This document shows, piece by piece, positions 5,364 through 9,512 of a stretch of DNA of 9,512 bases. The notes under the pieces are model-generated. The model did not search any database. It saw nothing but the letters and a program-made list of their open reading frames with translations, and was not told the origin of the DNA. A program made the translations under genes and the position numbers. Each line of letters begins with the position of its first letter. Position 1 is the stretch's first letter. Source of the DNA: Alphaproteobacteria bacterium (GTDB taxonomy: Bacteria; Pseudomonadota; Alphaproteobacteria; Elsterales; Elsteraceae); contig JAAFHH010000088.1 in assembly GCA_013297545.1 (NCBI GenBank), positions 1 to 9,512 on the forward strand. The letters run 5' to 3'.

Positions 5364-6893
5364 ATGAACCGTCGATCGTTTGGGCTTGCCGGTACTCTTG
5401 CCGCAGCCGTTGTCTCGCTGGGTGTCGGGCTGGCACCGCCTGCTGCCGCCCAAGGTCAGCCGCTGCGGGTGGCCGTGCTGGCGGATATCGCGAACTTCGA
5501 TCCGCACCAGTTCAGTTTCGTGAACGCCACGCTGATCAAGAACCTCTACGACACGCTGATCGAATACACGCCCGAAGGCCAAGCGATCCCGAGCTTGGCC
5601 AGTGCCTGGGCGATCGCACCGGACAGCCGCTCGGTCACGCTGACGTTGCGCCAGGACGTCCGTTTCCACAGCGGTGGCACCTTCAATGCCGAAGCGGTCG
5701 CTGCCAATCTGCGCAAGGCGAACGACCCGCAGCGCGGCAAGAACGTCTATCCAACCATGGCGTTCGTGCAGGATTGGACGGTGGTTGATCCGTTCACCAT
5801 CCGGATCAACCTGAAGACCCCGGCACCTGAACGCCAGATCACCGACTTCCTGCAGTTCATCGCCATCATCGATCCGGCTGGGATCGACACGGTGGAAACG
5901 CGTCCTGCGGGTTCCGGCGCCTACATGCTGGCCGATCGCACCGTCGGCCAAAGCATCCGTCTGGTCGCGAACCCGAACTACTGGCGCCAGGGCCAGCCGA
6001 TGATCCGCGACGTGACGGTCACGATCTTCGCGCAGGACGCAGCCGCCACGGCGGCGCTGGAATCCGGTGGTGTTGACGTGATCTACGGCGGCACGTCGCG
6101 CAGTGCGGCGCGCCTCAAAGCCGCCGGCTACCCGGTGCTCGATGGGCCAGGGCCACTGGTCCAAGTGTTCCGCATCAATTCAACCCGCGGCCCGTTCCGC
6201 AACGCGAAGTTCCGCCAGGCGTTCAACCACCTGATGGACCGCGAGGGCATGCTGCGGGCGGGCTACGCCGGCCTCGGCCAAGTGGTGGCGCTGCCGTGGG
6301 CGACCAACAGCCCGGCTCATGACCCGAACTATGCCCGGACATACGCCTACAACCTCGATCGTGCCCGCGCCCTGATCCGCGAAAGCGGCCTGTCACAAGC
6401 CGAGATGAACAACTGGAAGCTGGTGGTGAATTCCGGCGACGCGCCTGGTGTGGCACTCAGCCAAATCGTTCAGGCGAGCTTGCGCCAAGTCGGTATCACC
6501 ATCGAACTCGACCTCAAAGAGGGTGCTGAGCTGGTGCAGACCATGCTGCAGGGCCGCTTCGATGCGATCTTCGGCGCGATCGGCAACGTGCAAAAGTTCC
6601 CGACTCGTGTCACCACCAACTCGATCTACCGCACCGCCAACAACCCGGTACTGGGTGAACCCCACCCGCACCCGGAGTATCTGGCGGCAATCGAGCGGGT
6701 GAACACCACGCTCGGGCCAGCCGATGCGATCAAGGCGGCCTACGACAACCTGAACAAAGTGCTGGTGGAAGCCGCCTTCGGCATCCCGACCAACACCTAC
6801 GACCAAGGCATCATCGTCACCGCCCGCAACCTGACGGGGTGGACCTTGGATATGGACAACATGCTGGTGCTGCGCACCACCACGCGCCGGTGA
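5364..6893 (+). CDS. Peptide-type ABC transporter periplasmic solute-binding protein (SBP_bac_5)
   Basis: A 509-residue exported protein. Residues 1-29 form a signal peptide: Asn-Arg-Arg-Ser-Phe near the start, a hydrophobic core, and an Ala-Ala-Ala cleavage site before Gln30. The paired arginines followed by Ser-Phe resemble a twin-arginine (Tat) motif, although Sec export is also possible. There is no lipobox cysteine, so the mature protein should be free in the periplasm. The mature part matches family 5 (DppA/OppA/nickel) binding proteins, for example NFDPHQF (44-50), LYDTLIEYTPEGQAIPSLA (61-79) and the region around DVRFHSGGTFNAEAVAANL (98-116). It would capture a peptide or peptide-like ligand for the ATPase and permease that follow. 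The ligand class cannot be predicted from the sequence. The start at 5364 is set by AGGAGG five bases upstream and by the signal peptide. Confidence 0.93.
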   Translation: MNRRSFGLAGTLAAAVVSLGVGLAPPAAAQGQPLRVAVLADIANFDPHQFSFVNATLIKNLYDTLIEYTPEGQAIPSLASAWAIAPDSRSVTLTLRQDVRFHSGGTFNAEAVAANLRKANDPQRGKNVYPTMAFVQDWTVVDPFTIRINLKTPAPERQITDFLQFIAIIDPAGIDTVETRPAGSGAYMLADRTVGQSIRLVANPNYWRQGQPMIRDVTVTIFAQDAAATAALESGGVDVIYGGTSRSAARLKAAGYPVLDGPGPLVQVFRINSTRGPFRNAKFRQAFNHLMDREGMLRAGYAGLGQVVALPWATNSPAHDPNYARTYAYNLDRARALIRESGLSQAEMNNWKLVVNSGDAPGVALSQIVQASLRQVGITIELDLKEGAELVQTMLQGRFDAIFGAIGNVQKFPTRVTTNSIYRTANNPVLGEPHPHPEYLAAIERVNTTLGPADAIKAAYDNLNKVLVEAAFGIPTNTYDQGIIVTARNLTGWTLDMDNMLVLRTTTRR

Positions 6894-6895
6894 TC

Positions 6896-8857
6896 ATGGC
6901 CCCGGTCCTCTCGATCCGCGACCTCGCTGTCCGTTTCGAGGGGACCGGGCGTATCATCAACGCCGTGCGGGGCATCAGCCTGGATGTCTACGCCAATGAA
7001 GTCGTGAGCATTGTCGGCGAGTCCGGCTCCGGCAAGAGTGTGACCGCTCTGGCTTGCGCCGGCTTGCTCGCGAAATCCGCCCGGATCTCTGGCTCGATCC
7101 AGCTTGGTGGCCAGGAGATGGTGGGGGCGGACGCACCCACCTTGCGTGAAATCCGTGGGCGCGACATCGGCGTCGTGTTCCAGGACCCGGCGACCACGCT
7201 CAACCCATTGATGCCAGTCGGCCGCCAATTGGTCGAAGGCGAGATCGCCCGCGGGCGCTTGAGCACGCGCGACGGACCTGCGACGGCCGTTGAACTCCTG
7301 CGCGCGGTCGACATCGCGGACCCGGACCACCGCGCACGCCAGTACCCCCATCAATTCTCCGGCGGCATGCGCCAGCGCGCCACCATCGCGATGGCAATGG
7401 CTGGGGCGCCGAAGCTGATCATCGCTGATGAACCGACGACAGCCCTTGATGTCACGGTGCAAGCCCAAGTGCTGGCGCTGCTGGCCCGGCGCCAGCAGGA
7501 GACCGGGGCCGCCGTGGTGCTGATCACCCATGATCTCGGCGTCGTCGCTGAAGTCGCGCACCGCGTCGCCGTGATGTATGGCGGGCGGATTGTTGAGACG
7601 GGCCTCGTGCGCGATATCTTCGAGCGCCCGCGCCATCCCTATACCGCAGCGTTGTTGCGATCCGCCCCGCGGCTTGGCGCGCAGGGGGCGCGGCTCGATG
7701 CAATCCCGGGCCAACCGCCAACCCCCACCGATCTGCCGCCGGGCTGCGTGTTCCATCCGCGCTGCCACCTCTCAGGAGGTCGCGCCCGCTGCCGGGAGGA
7801 GGAACCAGCGCTGGTCGCGGCCAGTGCGTGCCACTTCGCTGAGGAAGTTCAGCTGGTTAGCGCCAGTGACGGTGAGCGGACCACGGCGAAGCTGGTCGGC
7901 GCGGATCTGCTGCAGGTCGATGATCTGAAGGTGCACTTCCCGATCCGCACCGGGTTCTTGCGCCGGGTGACCCGGGTGGTGCGCGCGGTCGACGGCGTAT
8001 CGTTCAGCTTGGCCGCGGGCGAAACCCTCGGCCTAGTGGGCGAATCCGGTTGCGGCAAAACCACCACCGGCCGGGCGATCATGGGGCTGATTGGTGCGAC
8101 CGGCGGCGAAGTCCGCTTTGGCGATCAACGGGTCGACCGCTTGAGCCGCACGGGCTGGCGCGCCGTGCGCCGGCGCATGCAGTATGTGTTTCAAGACCCG
8201 TTCTCCTCCCTCAACCCGATGCTGCCGGTGGCGGAGGCGATTGCAGAGCCGTTGAAGATCCACGGCGTGTTCGAGGATTTCGGTGGCGCTGCGTGGATCG
8301 CCCGATTGTTTGAGATGGTCGGCCTCTCGCCCTCGGTCGGGCACCGGTTGCCGAAGGATTTCTCCGGCGGTCAGAAGCAGCGCATCGGCATTGCCCGCGC
8401 CCTTGCCTTGAAGCCTGAGCTGTTGATCCTCGACGAGCCGGTGTCGTCCCTCGATGTTTCGATCCAGGCCCAGATCATCAACCTGCTGCAGGATCTGCAG
8501 CGGGATCTCGGGCTTGCCTACTTGTTCATTGCGCATGACTTATCAGTGGTAAAGCACATCTCCGACCGTGTTGCCGTCATGTACCTCGGCCGGGTGGTGG
8601 AGATGGGGGTGGCTCGCGACCTCTTCGCCCACCCGCGCCACCCCTACACTCAGGCACTGCTGTCGGCCGTGCCGGAGCCAGATGTCAGCCGGCGCGCGGG
8701 GCGGATCGTGCTGACCGGCGAGATCCCGAGCCCGGCCAATCCGCCATCCGGCTGCCGGTTCCACCCCCGCTGCTTTCGCGCGAGTGACCGGTGCCGGGTT
8801 GAGATCCCCGTTTTCGTCGAGGGAGTCGCCTGCCATCACCCCGCGGAGGTGCCATGA
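6896..8857 (+). CDS. Fused double ATP-binding subunit of a peptide ABC importer (DppD-DppF type)
   Basis: A 653-residue cytoplasmic protein with two complete ABC ATPase modules. Module 1: Walker A GESGSGKS (41-48), Q-loop Gln96, signature FSGGM (154-158), Walker B LIIADEP (174-180), switch His212. Module 2: Walker A GESGCGKT (382-389), Gln433, FSGGQ (489-493), LLILDEP (509-515), His547. Both look competent for ATP hydrolysis. Each module ends in the oligopeptide-transporter extension with four cysteines (284, 290, 299, 312 and 620, 626, 633, 646), a pattern associated with an iron-sulfur cluster in some Opp/Dpp ATPases. Fusion of the two subunits is known in alphaproteobacteria. It energises uptake of the ligand held by the upstream binding protein. 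The ATG lies two bases after the previous stop. A GTG six bases earlier (6890) would overlap that stop (GTGA) and is an alternative. Neither has a clear ribosome binding site, so coupling is likely. Confidence 0.95.
   Translation: MAPVLSIRDLAVRFEGTGRIINAVRGISLDVYANEVVSIVGESGSGKSVTALACAGLLAKSARISGSIQLGGQEMVGADAPTLREIRGRDIGVVFQDPATTLNPLMPVGRQLVEGEIARGRLSTRDGPATAVELLRAVDIADPDHRARQYPHQFSGGMRQRATIAMAMAGAPKLIIADEPTTALDVTVQAQVLALLARRQQETGAAVVLITHDLGVVAEVAHRVAVMYGGRIVETGLVRDIFERPRHPYTAALLRSAPRLGAQGARLDAIPGQPPTPTDLPPGCVFHPRCHLSGGRARCREEEPALVAASACHFAEEVQLVSASDGERTTAKLVGADLLQVDDLKVHFPIRTGFLRRVTRVVRAVDGVSFSLAAGETLGLVGESGCGKTTTGRAIMGLIGATGGEVRFGDQRVDRLSRTGWRAVRRRMQYVFQDPFSSLNPMLPVAEAIAEPLKIHGVFEDFGGAAWIARLFEMVGLSPSVGHRLPKDFSGGQKQRIGIARALALKPELLILDEPVSSLDVSIQAQIINLLQDLQRDLGLAYLFIAHDLSVVKHISDRVAVMYLGRVVEMGVARDLFAHPRHPYTQALLSAVPEPDVSRRAGRIVLTGEIPSPANPPSGCRFHPRCFRASDRCRVEIPVFVEGVACHHPAEVP
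8845..8850 (+). promoter_or_regulatory. Ribosome binding site for the permease, inside the ATPase gene
   Basis: GGAGGT ends three bases before the ATG at 8854. The spacing is short, but the site agrees with the four-base ATGA overlap in supporting this start. Confidence 0.5.
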
Positions 8858-9512
8858 CCCAAGTGCTCCGCTCCGGCGCCCAGGGGTTTCGCCGGCTGCT
8901 GGGGGAGCCGGCAGCTGCGCTCAGCATCGGCTACCTCGCCGTACTGACCACGGTTGCGTTTGCGGCGACGCCGCTTGGCTTCGATCCCTTGAGCCAGGAT
9001 CTGGTCAACATGCTGGAGGGTCCGTCCTCGATGCACCCGTTCGGCGCGGATGAACTCGGGCGGGACATTCTGGCCCGCGTGGTCCACGGGGCGCGCACCT
9101 CGCTCACCACCGCGGCGGGGGCGGTGCTGCTGGCGGCGTCCATCGGGGTGCCGATGGGCTTGATCGCCGGGTTCTTCGGTGGCTGGCGCGACACCGTGCT
9201 GATGCGCATCGTCGATCTGCTGCTGGCGTTGCCCGGGATCATGCTCGCACTCGCGCTGATCGCCGTGCTCGGCCGCAGCCAGATGGCGGCGCTGGTGGCC
9301 GTCGGCTTGACCGGCGTGCCCACCTTCGCGCGGGTCGCGCGCGCCCAAGTGCTGTCCTTGCGCCGGCGGGATTTCGTCACGGCGGTGGAGGCGTTTGGGG
9401 CCAGTTCCAGCTACACGCTGACCCACACCATCCTGCCGAATTCCTGGAGCCCGATCCTGGCGCAGATGGTCGTGCTGTCCTCGGTTGCTATCCTGCTGGA
9501 GGCAGCCCTCTC
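8854..9512 (+). CDS. DppC-like peptide ABC transporter permease, C-terminus cut by window end
   Basis: 219 codons are visible and the frame is still open at the window edge, so the gene continues outside. It has a short cytoplasmic N-terminus, a first membrane segment at about 21-40, and a periplasmic stretch with HPFGADELGRDILARVVHGA (61-80), the diagnostic motif of DppC/OppC-type permeases. Further membrane segments lie at about 85-108, 115-140 and 143-158. The EAA-like coupling loop, with FVTAVEAFGAS (174-184) and LPN (194-196), would contact the ATPase. It is the inner-membrane channel subunit for the binding protein and fused ATPase before it. Its start overlaps the ATPase stop (ATGA). 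The partner DppB-type permease, which normally precedes DppC, is not between the other transporter genes and presumably lies beyond the right edge. Confidence 0.93.
   Translation, partial: MTQVLRSGAQGFRRLLGEPAAALSIGYLAVLTTVAFAATPLGFDPLSQDLVNMLEGPSSMHPFGADELGRDILARVVHGARTSLTTAAGAVLLAASIGVPMGLIAGFFGGWRDTVLMRIVDLLLALPGIMLALALIAVLGRSQMAALVAVGLTGVPTFARVARAQVLSLRRRDFVTAVEAFGASSSYTLTHTILPNSWSPILAQMVVLSSVAILLEAAL

Noticed and set aside
1..9512. Mobile element, prophage, CRISPR array or RNA gene
   Set aside because: No transposase, integrase, spaced direct repeats, tRNA-like fold or rRNA sequence was recognised, and coding style appears uniform across the window.

Overview
The window is high-GC, gene-dense DNA with short or overlapping gene junctions. 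Gene content (IclR regulator, M81/MlrC-like proteins, a fused two-domain peptide-ABC ATPase) and codon choice fit an alphaproteobacterium. No marker gene fixes the genus. It looks like a chromosomal peptide or amino-acid catabolic locus. I see no insertion sequence, phage gene, tRNA, rRNA or CRISPR array.

The locus is divergent around a control region at about 924-1120. To the left, on the minus strand, lies an IclR-family regulator (114-923). Its stop overlaps the start of a second gene that runs off the window edge (1-117) and encodes the N-terminus of an M81/MlrC-like protein. To the right, on the plus strand, six tightly packed genes probably form one operon: M81/MlrC-like protein A (1121-2572), a fold-type III PLP enzyme of the D-serine dehydratase/D-threonine aldolase-like group (2569-3855), M81/MlrC-like protein B (3866-5353), a peptide-type solute-binding protein (5364-6893), a fused double ABC ATPase (6896-8857) and a DppC-like permease cut by the window end (8854-9512). 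Spacing is -4, +10, +10, +2 and -4 bases. No terminator-like hairpin was noticed between them.

The control region holds two related inverted repeats, each with ATGGAA-type half-sites. One overlaps the regulator's own start region (930-950) and one lies upstream of M81 gene A (1070-1090). They are the best candidates for IclR operators. A separate, unrelated perfect palindrome lies between them (1018-1033).

Inferred job: the ABC system imports a peptide-like or amide-bonded compound, the M81 metallohydrolases cleave it, and the PLP enzyme degrades a released amino acid, possibly a D- or beta-hydroxy amino acid, with IclR sensing a pathway metabolite. Three different M81 proteins in one locus with this PLP enzyme is the most unusual feature. 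The substrate cannot be read from the sequence, and no link to microcystin is claimed beyond family membership.
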